This document shows positions 17,179 through 26,367 of a stretch of 64,000 nt of DNA, in pieces; positions within the stretch are counted from its first letter, which is position 1, and each line of letters begins with the position of its first letter. This DNA is from CAYVOV01 sp964453525 (lineage in GTDB: Bacteria; Chloroflexota; Dehalococcoidia; Dehalococcoidales; UBA2162), in NCBI GenBank assembly GCA_964453525.1, contig CAYVOV010000004.1:62001-126000 (forward strand), in the 5' to 3' direction. The notes under the pieces were generated by a model that did not search any database, was not told the origin of the DNA, and saw only the letters and a list, made by a program, of their open reading frames with translations. Made by a program: the position numbers and the translations under genes.

Positions 17179-17991
17179 ATGGAAAATAAAAACCGGTCTT
17201 CACAAACGAAAGTTCACGTTACGAAAAACACTTACTTTGAGCTGCAGGCTTCCTGGGGCATCACCAAACACCTCGGCGGTTTGAGAGCCACGAACGAGCT
17301 TGCCAAAAAATGCCATATAAGCGAAGGCAATAAAGTCCTTGCAGTTGGCTGCGGTGTCGGGACGACTCCCTGCTACTTGGCGAAAAGGTATAAATGCAGT
17401 GTGGTTGGCGTGGACCTCTCTGCGGAGATGATTGGAAGGTCTAACCACAGGGCGAAAGAAGAAGGCGTTGTTGATAAGGTCGAATTCATGGTGGCTGACG
17501 CTGAAAGTCTTCCTTTCGAAGGTGGAGCCTTCGATGCTGTGTTTTGCGAGTCAGTGCTCGCTTTCGTCGGGGATAAACAGAGGGCGGTTAACGAGTTTGC
17601 CAGGGTGACCGGGCCGGGAGGTTATGCAGGATTCAATGAGGTAACCTGGATAAAGCCGCCACCTGCGGAGCTTGAAGCCTACCTGACCCGTATAATGGGC
17701 TCCGAGTTTCTTGCTGCGGATGGCTGGGCGGCATTGATAGAAGGTGCCGGGCTAGCCAAAACTGTTGCCACAACCTATAAAACTAATGCCTTGAGTCAGT
17801 GGGTAAGTGAAGTGAAACAGTTCGAATTCCTTGATTTCCTGAAGGCATGGGGGAAATATTTATCCCGGTTTGTTACGGATCCCGCCTCCCGGCGGTTCAC
17901 CAGAGATTCCTTGGCTTTCCCGGGAAGTATCTTCAGTCTGTTCAAATACTTCGGATACGGAATATATGTCGGCAGAACAGTAATCTCCTAA
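17179..17991 (+). CDS. Class I SAM-dependent methyltransferase
   Basis: 270 residues. Motif I VLAVGCGVGTTPCYLA (about 54) and the acidic loop VVGVDLSAEMIGRS lie in the N-terminal half. A C-terminal extension of about 90 residues, rich in aromatic residues, probably forms the substrate lid. It belongs to the methyltransf_11 group, like sterol/tocopherol-type enzymes, but this does not fix the substrate. Not a close paralogue of the preceding methyltransferase. It ends convergently with nadC, overlapping by 4 bp. Confidence 0.82.
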   Translation: MENKNRSSQTKVHVTKNTYFELQASWGITKHLGGLRATNELAKKCHISEGNKVLAVGCGVGTTPCYLAKRYKCSVVGVDLSAEMIGRSNHRAKEEGVVDKVEFMVADAESLPFEGGAFDAVFCESVLAFVGDKQRAVNEFARVTGPGGYAGFNEVTWIKPPPAELEAYLTRIMGSEFLAADGWAALIEGAGLAKTVATTYKTNALSQWVSEVKQFEFLDFLKAWGKYLSRFVTDPASRRFTRDSLAFPGSIFSLFKYFGYGIYVGRTVIS

Positions 17992-18857
17992 AGTAGCTGC
18001 AGCGTCTGCGGCTCAATCTCGATGCTGATATCGAGGGCTTTCGGCGAGTGGGTGAGGGCGCCAACGGATATTATATCCACTCCGGTCATGGCTACTTCCC
18101 GGACGTTTTCCAGAGTGATGCCACCCGAGGCTTCCGTCCGGACTCCTTCCGGGAGGGATTCTACAACAGAGCGCATTTCTTCGGGACTCATGTTATCCAG
18201 GAGGATTTTGTCAGCCCCGGCCTCAGCCGCCTGAATGGCCTCACTTTTTGTTGTAACCTCGACCTCTATAACCATCCCTTTAGGAGCGTTCTGCTTTGCT
18301 CTGGATACGATATCGGCCAGGCTCATTTCCATTGAGCGCAGCGCTGCCAGGTGATTGTCCTTAATCAGGACGGCGTCACCCAGGTGGAGGCGGTGGTTCT
18401 CTCCGCCGCCCATTTTCACGGCGTACTTCTCCAGTGCTCTGAGTCCGGGAGTTGTCTTACGGGTATCGACGATTTTGGCGGAGCTTCCCTGCGCTGCGGC
18501 TACGTATTGAGCGGTCTCTGTGGCGATGCCGCTTAACCTCTGGAGGAAATTGAGGGCTACTCTCTCGGCTTTTAGAATACTCAGAACACTGCCGGTGATT
18601 GTGCCGATTATATCTCCCGGCTCTATTTTTGTTCCGTCTTTGATAAGCTGTTCGTATTTGAGTGAGGGGTCGATTTTGAGGAATACCGCTCTGGCTACCT
18701 CACCTCCGGCAAGTACTCCTTCGGCTTTGACAAGCATCGATGCCTTACCCCGGAGTTCGGAAGGTATCAACGCTTCGCTTGTCACGTCGCCGTGACCGGT
18801 ATCCTCGGTCAGAGCGAGGTCTATTATATCGCTAAAAGTCTCTTTGCTCAGGCTCAC
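17988..18857 (-). CDS. nadC: Nicotinate-nucleotide pyrophosphorylase (quinolinate phosphoribosyltransferase)
   Basis: 289 residues, full length. It makes nicotinate mononucleotide from quinolinate and PRPP in de novo NAD synthesis. Visible signatures are EDTGHGDVTSEALIP (about 17-31), the RLSGIATETA segment, VDTRKTTPGLRALEKYAV (about 130-147), GGGENHRLHLGDAVLIKDNH, and TEASGGITLENV near the C-terminus. It starts at GTG 18857 (GGAGAGAAA upstream), overlapping the end of yajC by 26 bp. No nadA or nadB lies beside it. Firm. Confidence 0.95.
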   Translation of the reverse strand: MSLSKETFSDIIDLALTEDTGHGDVTSEALIPSELRGKASMLVKAEGVLAGGEVARAVFLKIDPSLKYEQLIKDGTKIEPGDIIGTITGSVLSILKAERVALNFLQRLSGIATETAQYVAAAQGSSAKIVDTRKTTPGLRALEKYAVKMGGGENHRLHLGDAVLIKDNHLAALRSMEMSLADIVSRAKQNAPKGMVIEVEVTTKSEAIQAAEAGADKILLDNMSPEEMRSVVESLPEGVRTEASGGITLENVREVAMTGVDIISVGALTHSPKALDISIEIEPQTLQLL

Positions 18858-19113
18858 TTTCTCTCCTCAATACACCACCCTTTGTAACTCTTATTTTAGC
18901 TCCTGATTCGACTGTCAGGACGACGCTGCCCTCGTCAATAGTATCAACCTCTCCATACATTCCGCCGGCAGTGATTACCTTGTCTCCTTTCTGCAAGTAC
19001 GTTACGAGTCGGTCGTGCTGCTTCTCGCGCTGCCGCAGCGGCCGGATCATCAGGAAATAGACCATCGCTGCCAGCAGCACCAGCATGACGATTATAGGCA
19101 AATAGTTAAGCAT
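18832..19113 (-). CDS. yajC: Preprotein translocase subunit YajC
   Basis: 93 residues: a single N-terminal membrane helix (about 4-22), then the conserved MIRPLRQREKQHDRL segment and a small beta domain with KGDKVITAGGMYGEV, the hallmark of YajC. It is an accessory subunit of the Sec-DF translocase in the cytoplasmic membrane. It lies between miaB and nadC, transcribed in the same direction with short gaps, so the three are probably one operon. secD/secF are not in the window. Confidence 0.93.
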   Translation of the reverse strand: MLNYLPIIVMLVLLAAMVYFLMIRPLRQREKQHDRLVTYLQKGDKVITAGGMYGEVDTIDEGSVVLTVESGAKIRVTKGGVLRRESEPEQRDF

Positions 19114-19146
19114 CTCTCCCCTCCTTATCTCTCAGGTTATTGTATT

Positions 19147-20409
19147 TCATTCGATTTTGCCCTGTAGTGACCAGGGACTTGTCTTATTAATCCTGACCTT
19201 TACCAGTTGTCCTGAATGGTCATCACTATCACTGAAGAATACCAGTTTATCACTTCTTGTCCTTCCCTGCCACTTCCCCTTCTTTTTCCCTTCAACAAGG
19301 ATTTCAACGGCCTTGCCCAGCAGCCGGGCGTTTATTTCAGTGGCGATGCTTTCCTGGAGTTGCTCGATTTCTTTCAACCTGCTTGTTTTTTCGGCAGGGG
19401 GAACATCATCACTGAGTTCCCGGGCGGCGATTGTCCCTTCCCTCGGCGAGTAGGCGGCGGAGTGGACAGTATCGAACCTGAGTTCGGAGAGCAGCTTGAA
19501 AGTATTGCCGAACTGCTCCTCGGTTTCTGAAGGGAAGCCGACTATTACATCGGTGCTGAGAGCTATGCCCGGTATTTTGCCACGTATTTCTGAAACAAGC
19601 CGGCGGTAATGCTCCACGGTATAGTCCCGCCTCATTAGTTTCAGGATTTCGTCATCGCCCGACTGGACGGGGAGGTTAATCTGCTCGCAGACCTTGTCCA
19701 GAGAGGCGACGGCTTCGATTAGTCTGGAGCTCATGTCCTTGGGGTGATTTGTCAGGAAGCGCAGGCGGGCGAGCCGGTCTATGCTGTTGAGTTCGTAAAG
19801 CAGGTCGGCCAGGTCCGGTCTTCCGGGCAGGTCGTTCCCGTAGGAGTCCACGTTCTGGCCAAGCAATGTAATTTCTTTTACGCCGCGGCGGACAAGCTCC
19901 CGGACCTCACAGACTATTTCTTCCGGCGGGCGGCTTGTTTCCCGACCGCGCCTGTAGGGGACAATGCAGTAGGAGCAGAAGTTATTGCAGCCCTGGGTAA
20001 TCGGGACATAGAAAGCGGGCGAGGGCTGCCGGGGGATTTCCTGTCCCGGTTCGGTTTGTCCGATCCACTCGGGGATGTCCCCGGGCTTGAAAAAGTGGTC
20101 GACGTGGGGGAATTTTTGCTTCAGCTTATTGATATCTGCGTTGACATAACAACCAGTGAGAGCCAGTACCAGGTCTGGATGCGACCTCTTCATTGCTCTC
20201 AGGGCATGAAGCTTGTTGGTGACGCGGTTTTCCGCGCTCTGGCGTACCACGCAGCTATTGAGCACGATGATATCGGCTTCCCCGGCGGCAGCCGTAGCCT
20301 GGTAACCCTGCTGCTCGAAAAGGCTGCCCAGACGCTCCGACTCCGCCTTGTTCATCTGGCAGCCAATTGTCCAGATATGATATTTATTTTTTCCCGGTGA
20401 TTCTTTCAT
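19147..20409 (-). CDS. miaB: tRNA-2-methylthio-N6-dimethylallyladenosine synthase
   Basis: 420 residues. A radical-SAM methylthiotransferase that adds a methylthio group to i6A37 in tRNAs. N-terminal UPF0004 domain with cysteines in IWTIGCQMNKAESERL, VLNSCVVRQSAENRV and LTGCYV; radical SAM CxxxCxxC in GCNNFCSYCIVPYRRG (about 141-156); C-terminal TRAM domain (about 360-418). Slightly shorter than the usual 440-450 residues. miaA is not adjacent. The related MtaB/RimO families are less likely given the spacing and the N-terminal cysteine pattern. Confidence 0.88.
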   Translation of the reverse strand: MKESPGKNKYHIWTIGCQMNKAESERLGSLFEQQGYQATAAAGEADIIVLNSCVVRQSAENRVTNKLHALRAMKRSHPDLVLALTGCYVNADINKLKQKFPHVDHFFKPGDIPEWIGQTEPGQEIPRQPSPAFYVPITQGCNNFCSYCIVPYRRGRETSRPPEEIVCEVRELVRRGVKEITLLGQNVDSYGNDLPGRPDLADLLYELNSIDRLARLRFLTNHPKDMSSRLIEAVASLDKVCEQINLPVQSGDDEILKLMRRDYTVEHYRRLVSEIRGKIPGIALSTDVIVGFPSETEEQFGNTFKLLSELRFDTVHSAAYSPREGTIAARELSDDVPPAEKTSRLKEIEQLQESIATEINARLLGKAVEILVEGKKKGKWQGRTRSDKLVFFSDSDDHSGQLVKVRINKTSPWSLQGKIE

Positions 20410-20615
20410 TTGATATCCTAGGGACGCTCTTATTAATGTCCTATTTTAGCATTGACAGCATATCTTAGAAACTCACCCAAATATATATGCCCGGGCGATG
20501 ATTTCGAGTTTACTATTCGTGTTGCTTGACTGGGTTCGTCGGTCGAGGTTTCTACAATAGTGGAATGAGGGCATTCATTTTAATTCCTGAAAGTTTATGA
20601 CTAACGAATAGAGAA

Positions 20616-21125
20616 TTACAGGTCTTCTGGCGCATTTTTTGGTAGAGGTTTTAATGTAATGTCGATATCTAGCGCGTTGATTTCTATATAAACGGTTTTA
20701 TACCTTTTATCTCTATCACATGGGTCTTGTACAGTTGTAGACCTGGCTATACCCCTAATTTCGATTTCTTGGCCTTTCGTGTAATTTGGTGGTGAACATA
20801 TATAACAGCCGTTTTCGTCAATAACTTGAGTTCCTAAAAATCCAGATCCATCTAGATTTCTAATACCCCACCATGATTCATAATCCACATATCTTTCTAT
20901 TATTACAGGATTCTCTCCGGTTCCGGTTGGTTCACACTCGGGTACTGCCCAGATTACTTCTGCATAGAGACCATTAACTCGTACCTTTTGTCCATCATAA
21001 ACAGTAATATCATTAATTAAATCATTGACTGTTACCGGTTTGTAGTTCGAATCAGTGCATCCTGTAGCAGATAGAATGGAAGTTATAGCTAATATTAAGG
21101 CTACTAAACTGCAAAGATTTTTCAT
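20616..21125 (-). CDS. Predicted lipoprotein with OB-fold-like domain
   Basis: 169 residues. A signal peptide with lipobox (SATGC near residue 23) precedes a domain whose first segment (VNDLINDITVYDGQKVRVNGLYAEV) resembles small OB-fold lipoproteins of unknown function. Two more cysteines lie in NGCYICSPPNY. The ATG (21125) is only 6 bp downstream of the encoded CCA of tRNA-Ser on the same strand and has no Shine-Dalgarno, so translation would be leaderless after tRNA processing, or a later start is used. The gene has lower GC than its neighbours. Function unknown. Confidence 0.7.
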   Translation of the reverse strand: MKNLCSLVALILAITSILSATGCTDSNYKPVTVNDLINDITVYDGQKVRVNGLYAEVIWAVPECEPTGTGENPVIIERYVDYESWWGIRNLDGSGFLGTQVIDENGCYICSPPNYTKGQEIEIRGIARSTTVQDPCDRDKRYKTVYIEINALDIDITLKPLPKNAPEDL

Positions 21126-21131
21126 AATATC

Positions 21132-21223
21132 TGGCGGAGGGGGAGGGATTCGAACCCTCGACCCCGGTCACCCAGGGTAAGCGCTTAGCAGGCGCCCGCA
21201 CTAGGCCACTATGCGACCCCTCC
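21132..21223 (-). tRNA. tRNA-Ser (anticodon GCT), CCA encoded
   Basis: Class II tRNA with a long variable arm. The acceptor GGAGGGG (from 21223) pairs with CCCCTCC, discriminator G, then CCA at 21134-21132. The anticodon loop is CTGCTAA with GCT. The T arm GAGGG-TTCGAAT-CCCTC is intact. The body is 21135-21223 (89 nt). Confidence 0.95.
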
Positions 21224-21796
21224 GCAGTCTCCAGATAATTGTATTGCATCCCGCCTGTTTTGACAATACATGCATTTTTGGTACTAATCGGTTTTGGTTG
21301 GTATAAATTTGTCACCCCCTTTATCCCCCTCAAACAGTACCCGTTTATTGTCGATATTATATTATTGTTTGAGGGGCAAGGGGTGAGGTAAAGAAAAACA
21401 ACCAAATGCAAGCAGAACCATATTTTCCTTTTACTTTATCATGGTTGCACAGGCAACAATGAATATCAATATTTCTTTCGCCGCTATGGTTTCCTTCGGC
21501 TTCGCTCAGGACAGGCTAACTACTCACCATGAGCGGCACGCATTCCCACTCACCCTGAGCTTGTCGAAGGGTCTCCAACTAAGATTGAGAAGAACCCATA
21601 TTTTTCAACCGTTGACAAATATCTGGATTATTAAACCGGGATAGAAGATTTATCGTATTCTATCAGCATGTCATCGATACAACACTACCGATGGCCTGCA
21701 ATTGGCATACACGGTCTGGTGCCTGTATAATAAGCTTTATCTGATAAGCCTGCTACGTATAATATCTTGTTGAATATATCTTGATGAGAGGTAAGA
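21224..21796. other. Intergenic region containing one dispersed repeat
   Basis: 573 bp. About 21426-21595 holds a repeat whose inverted counterpart lies at about 59559-59726 (shared words: ATGGTTGCACAGGCAAC, TTCTTTCGCCGCTATGGTTT, CACCCTGAGCTTGTCGAAGG). The rest is AT-rich with no clear gene. An inverted T/C-rich stretch at about 21310-21385 resembles the 'cccc...ttgaggggcaagggg' hairpins elsewhere. Confidence 0.6.
21426..21595 (+). repeat. Dispersed repeat, copy 1 of 2 in the window
   Basis: About 170 bp, matched in inverted orientation at 59559-59726 with near identity over most of the length. It has no open frame of note. The edge contains the small palindrome GGTTGC-acag-GCAAC(C). Typical of non-coding dispersed intergenic repeats; mobility is inferred only from the two copies. 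Confidence 0.8.
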
Positions 21797-21988
21797 GTGG
21801 AGATAGAATTTATCGGCAAGGGCGGTAAGGGTTCGGTGGCTGCGGCTAAATTACTTTGTGATGTGGCTACGAAAGCAGAATACAATTCTCAATCTTTGGC
21901 TTTCTGTGGGTCCCGGAGACGTGGTGGAGTGGTCGAAAGCTGTATACGCATTGAAAAGGAAAAGGTTCTGGTTCATGCCAGAATGTCA
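21797..21988 (+). pseudogene. 2-oxoacid:ferredoxin oxidoreductase gamma subunit remnant
   Basis: From GTG 21797 (GAGAGG upstream) the frame reads MEIEFIGKGGKGSVAAAKLL and continues with a FCGSRRRGGVVESCIRI block and VLVHARM. This is the N-terminal pattern of POR/KOR gamma subunits (GxGGxG, then the ERRG-type motif). After about 63 residues similarity ends and the frame runs into the leader of the LarA-like gene, stopping at 22078. Intact gamma subunits have about 180 residues, and no alpha, beta or delta subunit is nearby, so this is a truncated leftover. Confidence 0.65.
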
Positions 21989-22061
21989 AGGCCGCCTGCG
22001 TACGGTTCGCCTGTTGCAGGCGGCAGGTATTCAGGAGGATTTTTATTACCGGAGGATAACA

Positions 22062-23306
22062 TTGTCAAATATTATTAGATTGCCGCTGCACTTATGGTTC
22101 GACCCCAAATATGTAGAATTTCCACTCCCGGACGGCTGGAATGTAAGCGTGCATGATTTTGCCGGATACAACAAGCCAGCCTTGAAGATTGATGAAATAA
22201 AGGCCGCCATTACTTCTCCAATCGGTATGCCTCCGCTGAGAGAGTTCGCCAGGGGTAAAAAAGAGGCGGTAATAATATTCGATGACATGACTCGGGGCTC
22301 CCGCCCGTATGAAGTCATCCCGTTTATACTGGAAGAACTGGCAGAAGCCGGTTTTACCGATGACAGGATACGCTTTATTGCCGGAGTTGCCAATCATCAC
22401 GCCATGGACTTCACAGGCATGGTAAAGAAACTGGGAGAAGATATCGTCGCTAGGTTCGATGTCTATAACCACTGCCCGTTTCTGAACTGCACTGATATCG
22501 GCACCACCAGCTACGGCACCAGAGTATCCATAAATAGCGAGGTAATGTACTGCGACCTCAAAATTACCATCGGTCAAATACTGCCTCATGTTCAGTACGG
22601 GTTCAGCGGCGGCGGCAAACTGATAATACCTGGAGTAGCCAGCTATGAAACGGTAACAATCCATCACAGCCAGACACATGAGGCATGGAAGGCGGAACAG
22701 AGGGAAATGGGTAAACAGCTTATCGGCCTTACCGGCAGCCCGATACATGCCGACGCAATGGAAATCGCCAGAATGACCGGGCTGGATATGATAGTAAACA
22801 CCCTGACCAACGGTATCGGAGAAACGGCTGGTATTTTCGCCGGTGCCCTGGAACCGGCCTACGCGGAAGCGGTCAAAGCAGCCAAATCCCACTACGTCAA
22901 TACCAACACCAGAGACAGCGATATCGTTATCGCCAATAATTTCACCAAGGCTGCCGAATTCAATATGGGACTATCCGGCATGCAGGCAATCAAACCGGAA
23001 GGTGGAAGCATGGTTCTTATCGCCAGCTCGCCCTCCGGACAGGTTATTCACTACCTCTTTGACCGGTTCGGCAAAACAATTACCGGCAACGTATATCACC
23101 CCATGCCGTTACCCCCGCATGTCAAAAGGATTATTATCTACAATGAGTATCCCGAAGCCAAAATGCTAGGACGTTTCGCCGATACGGAAAAAATCCTTCA
23201 GATGGATAACTGGGACCAGGTCATAGAAGCACTCAGAAAGGAGCATGGCGATAAAGCCAAAGTAGCCGTATATCCCAACGCCGATACACAATTCTTCGGA
23301 AATTAG
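22062..23306 (+). CDS. LarA-like (DUF2088) nickel-dependent racemase family protein
   Basis: 414 residues from TTG 22062 with GGAGG 6 nt upstream; the open frame extends further but the extra N-terminus overlaps the oxidoreductase remnant and has no family similarity. The N-terminal domain has FDDMTRGSRPYEVIPFILEE and FIAGVANHHAMD, followed by GGGKLIIPGVASYETV-like segments, typical of lactate racemase LarA and its homologues, which use a nickel-pincer cofactor to epimerise 2-hydroxy acids. The cofactor genes larB/C/E are not in the window. Homologues act on many hydroxy acids, so the substrate is open. Confidence 0.8.
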   Translation: MSNIIRLPLHLWFDPKYVEFPLPDGWNVSVHDFAGYNKPALKIDEIKAAITSPIGMPPLREFARGKKEAVIIFDDMTRGSRPYEVIPFILEELAEAGFTDDRIRFIAGVANHHAMDFTGMVKKLGEDIVARFDVYNHCPFLNCTDIGTTSYGTRVSINSEVMYCDLKITIGQILPHVQYGFSGGGKLIIPGVASYETVTIHHSQTHEAWKAEQREMGKQLIGLTGSPIHADAMEIARMTGLDMIVNTLTNGIGETAGIFAGALEPAYAEAVKAAKSHYVNTNTRDSDIVIANNFTKAAEFNMGLSGMQAIKPEGGSMVLIASSPSGQVIHYLFDRFGKTITGNVYHPMPLPPHVKRIIIYNEYPEAKMLGRFADTEKILQMDNWDQVIEALRKEHGDKAKVAVYPNADTQFFGN

Positions 23307-23315
23307 CCGGGCGCG

Positions 23316-23492
23316 ATGCAGGGAATACATCCCCAGGTCACAGACTTTGCTGGCACACAGGTTCACTGGTCGAAACGCCTGCCTGTGGCGCTGAATAAAG
23401 GAGTACATTTTAATAACCTTCTGGAGATAGGTAAGGAGCATATTGACCCTGTCAGCCTTAGTCCGGAATCAACTGTGAAGGCAAGAGTATAA
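23316..23492 (+). CDS. Short open frame after the LarA-like gene (58 codons)
   Basis: ATG 23316 to TAA 23492, 9 bp after the LarA-like stop. Sequence features: HPQVTDFAGTQVHWSKRLPV near the start and a hydrophilic C-terminus; no signal peptide, cysteines or motif. There is no Shine-Dalgarno beyond the GCCGGGC region. It may be a remnant of a larger gene or a chance frame between two genes of the same orientation. Confidence 0.25.
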   Translation: MQGIHPQVTDFAGTQVHWSKRLPVALNKGVHFNNLLEIGKEHIDPVSLSPESTVKARV

Positions 23493-23518
23493 ACAGAGAA
23501 ACAAGGAGAGAACATATA

Positions 23519-25456
23519 ATGACTAACTCTGAAGTAGCTCCTTATGGCTCCTGGAAATCACCGGTAACGTCGGACCTGATTGCCTCGGGAGGGGTAAGGT
23601 TTGAGGGGCAGCTCGCAATCGATGGAGAGGATGTGTACTGGGTTGAGTCCCGTCCTTCGGAAGGCGGCAGGTCGGTCATTGTACGCTGGTCACCGGACGG
23701 ACAACCTGTCGATGTTACGGCTCCACCGTTTAATGCTAGAACCAGGGTTCACGAATACGGAGGCGGTTCCTTCCTGGTGAAAGATGGCACGGTTTACTTC
23801 TCTAACTTTGCTGACCAGCGCATATATCGCATAGACTCTTATGCTAATCCACAGCCAGTAACACCGGAATCTGACCTGCGCTATGCCGATGGTGTTTTCG
23901 ACCATCATAGAAAACGGATAATATGTGTCTGCGAAGACCATACTGAAAAAGGGCGAGAAGCCTCTAATTATCTGATTGAAATTAGCCTGGACGATAACAA
24001 TAACGTTCAAAAGATTGTTACCGGAAACGATTTCTACTCTTCGCCTCGCCTGAGCCCTGATGGTACTCAACTTGCCTGGCTTACCTGGAATCATCCCGAT
24101 ATGCCGTGGGACTCTACAGAGTTATGGGTTGGAGGGCTGACTGAAAGCGGCCCGGTTAGCAACCCGGTACGAATAGCCGGCGGCGAGGGCGAATCGATTT
24201 GTCAGCCGGAATTTTCACCTGATGGTATTCTGTACTTTGTCTCGGACCGGACTGGCTGGTGGAACCTCTACCGCTGGACGGAAGGGACTGTTCAACCCCT
24301 TTGTGAAATGGAAGCCGAATTTGGAGCGCCGCAGTGGATGTTCGGACTGTCAACTTACGGGTTTGAATCGGCTGATAGAATTATTTGTACTTATATTAAG
24401 AATGGACTTTCATACCTGGCGCGCCTCGACGTTAATTCCCGGCAGGTTGAGGTAATCGATGTACCTTATACTTCAATAGCCTCTCTTCAGACTGCGCCTG
24501 ACAATGTCATATTTATTGGCGGGTCACCGATAAAGGCTGAAGCCATCGTAAAGCTCAACATGACGAATCGTAATATCACTGAAATCCGCCGTTCAACCGA
24601 AGTTACCATTGATGATGGTTATCTGTCAGTACCGCAACCAGTTGAATTTCCAACCGAGCAGGGTCTCACCGCGCATGCCTTTCTCTATTTGCCAAAAAAT
24701 CATGACTTTACGGCTCCTCCGGATGAGCGTTCTCCACTTATTATCCTGAGTCATGGAGGGCCGACCAGCGCAGCATCTAGTAAATTCAGCCTGGCGATAC
24801 AATACTGGACCAGCCGTGGTTTTACAGTTGCCGACGTTAACTATGGCGGTAGTAGCGGTTACGGGAGGGCTTATCGCCAGCGACTTGACGGGAAATGGGG
24901 CATTGTCGATGTAGACGATTGTGTGAACTGCGCACGATATCTGATTGAGCGTGGCGATGTTGATGCCGGGCGGATTATCATTAGAGGTGGGAGCGCCGGT
25001 GGTTACACCACCCTGGCTGCATTGACCTTCCGCAGCATTTTCAGGGCTGGAGCAAGTTACTATGGCGTAAGCGACCTGGAAGCATTGGCTAAGGAGACGC
25101 ACAAGTTTGAGTCGCATTATCTGGACAGGCTTATTGGTCCGTATCCCGGGCGTCGTGACCTGTATCAGGAGCGCTCGCCGCTCAATTTCGTGGACCGGCT
25201 GTCCTGTCCGGTGATTTTCTTCCAGGGGAGTGAGGACCGGGTTGTTCCACCTGACCAGGCAGAGGTGATGGTGGACGAACTCCGCCGTAAGGGAGTGCCT
25301 GTATCTTATATCCTTTTTGAAGGTGAGCAGCACGGTTTTCGAAAAGCAGAGAATATTAAACGGGCTCTTGATGCTGAACTGTATTTCTACTTGAAAATCT
25401 TCGGGGTTCAATCCCCTGAGCCAATCGAGCCGGTGCCGATAGATAATCTGGAATAG
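23519..25456 (+). CDS. S9 family (prolyl oligopeptidase-type) serine peptidase
   Basis: 645 residues. An N-terminal beta-propeller of about 370 residues (repeated SPDG/WSPDG blades) is followed by an alpha/beta-hydrolase domain with nucleophile GGSAGGY (near residue 500), the catalytic aspartate in GSEDRVVPPDQAE (near 575) and histidine in GEQHGF (near 605). This triad order fits the acylaminoacyl-peptidase/dipeptidyl-peptidase branch. No signal peptide is seen, so it is probably cytoplasmic and acts on short peptides. GGAGAG lies just before ATG 23519. Monocistronic or weakly coupled to the next gene. Confidence 0.92.
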   Translation: MTNSEVAPYGSWKSPVTSDLIASGGVRFEGQLAIDGEDVYWVESRPSEGGRSVIVRWSPDGQPVDVTAPPFNARTRVHEYGGGSFLVKDGTVYFSNFADQRIYRIDSYANPQPVTPESDLRYADGVFDHHRKRIICVCEDHTEKGREASNYLIEISLDDNNNVQKIVTGNDFYSSPRLSPDGTQLAWLTWNHPDMPWDSTELWVGGLTESGPVSNPVRIAGGEGESICQPEFSPDGILYFVSDRTGWWNLYRWTEGTVQPLCEMEAEFGAPQWMFGLSTYGFESADRIICTYIKNGLSYLARLDVNSRQVEVIDVPYTSIASLQTAPDNVIFIGGSPIKAEAIVKLNMTNRNITEIRRSTEVTIDDGYLSVPQPVEFPTEQGLTAHAFLYLPKNHDFTAPPDERSPLIILSHGGPTSAASSKFSLAIQYWTSRGFTVADVNYGGSSGYGRAYRQRLDGKWGIVDVDDCVNCARYLIERGDVDAGRIIIRGGSAGGYTTLAALTFRSIFRAGASYYGVSDLEALAKETHKFESHYLDRLIGPYPGRRDLYQERSPLNFVDRLSCPVIFFQGSEDRVVPPDQAEVMVDELRRKGVPVSYILFEGEQHGFRKAENIKRALDAELYFYLKIFGVQSPEPIEPVPIDNLE

Positions 25457-25535
25457 ACTTTGTCCTCTGCGGTGACCGTTTTTATTGAAAAATCAGCCTC
25501 TGGATAGTAGAATACGCATTGACGGGAGGTCTGAA

Positions 25536-26177
25536 TTGGCTGAGAAGATTGTTGAAGTTGTGGTAAAAAGAAAGCAAGAACATGATTTGGAGAAGTACCG
25601 GCAGAATGCGATTGAACTCGGTGCTACTGATGCTAAAGTAATCACCGCAAATATGGTAATTCTGGATGAGCGCGTTGTGGCGAAATGTATTTATCCAAAG
25701 TGTCCGGGTTATAGCACTAACGCTAATTGTCCGCCCTACGCTATGAAATTAGATGAAGTCAGGAAATTACTGGATAATTTTCACAATTGCATTTTTATAA
25801 GAATGGAAATTCCGCCAGAGATTATCACCGGTAAAGCATCTTATCAGCAGAAACGTCTCATCAAGTATCGAATAAAATTAGCTGAAATCACGGCAAAAAT
25901 TGAGTCTAATGCATTCTATGATGGTTATCATCTGGCCATAGGTTTTGGTAACGGAAGCTGTAAGCAGATTTTTTGTCCGAAAGATGATTGTAAGGTTCTT
26001 GTGACAGGACAGAGTTGTCCTCATCGCCTTAAGTCAAGGTCTCCCATGGAAGCTGTAGGTATGGACGTATATAAAATGGCAACCAAAGCTGGTTGGGATA
26101 TTTATCCGATTGGTATTAATACCTTACCCACTGAAATACCGTTCGGGTCACTGTTTGGCATAGTACTGGTTAACTGA
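25536..26177 (+). CDS. DUF2284 cysteine-rich predicted metal-binding protein
   Basis: 213 residues from TTG 25536, preferred because GGGAGG lies 6 nt upstream (an upstream TTG at 25485 would overlap no signal). Cysteine clusters KCIYPKCPGYSTNANCPPY (about 55-73), FCPKDDCKVL and GQSCPHRL fit DUF2284, small cytosolic proteins thought to bind an Fe-S cluster or metal and often found in anaerobes beside corrinoid or hydrogenase genes. Here the next locus, on the opposite strand, is a hydrogenase cluster. Function unknown. Confidence 0.8.
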   Translation: MAEKIVEVVVKRKQEHDLEKYRQNAIELGATDAKVITANMVILDERVVAKCIYPKCPGYSTNANCPPYAMKLDEVRKLLDNFHNCIFIRMEIPPEIITGKASYQQKRLIKYRIKLAEITAKIESNAFYDGYHLAIGFGNGSCKQIFCPKDDCKVLVTGQSCPHRLKSRSPMEAVGMDVYKMATKAGWDIYPIGINTLPTEIPFGSLFGIVLVN

Positions 26178-26367
26178 AAATTTGTCATCTCCGGGGCAGT
26201 CAGCTTAACTCTCAGAGCCGCTCCCGGACCAGAACCGAGGCTTGCCCCGCCGTTGTTAGCATTCAACATTTCTACAAACGCTTCCGCACCTTCCTCAACA
26301 GGTTCTCATAAATGTCCGAGCAGCTATTTATCAGTCTACTGGTAGGTTCGGGACCGGCACTTACTTA

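Noticed and set aside
21858..22061. Longer N-terminus for the LarA-like protein
   Set aside because: The extra 68 residues have no family similarity and overlap the oxidoreductase remnant; the TTG at 22062 has a clear GGAGG.
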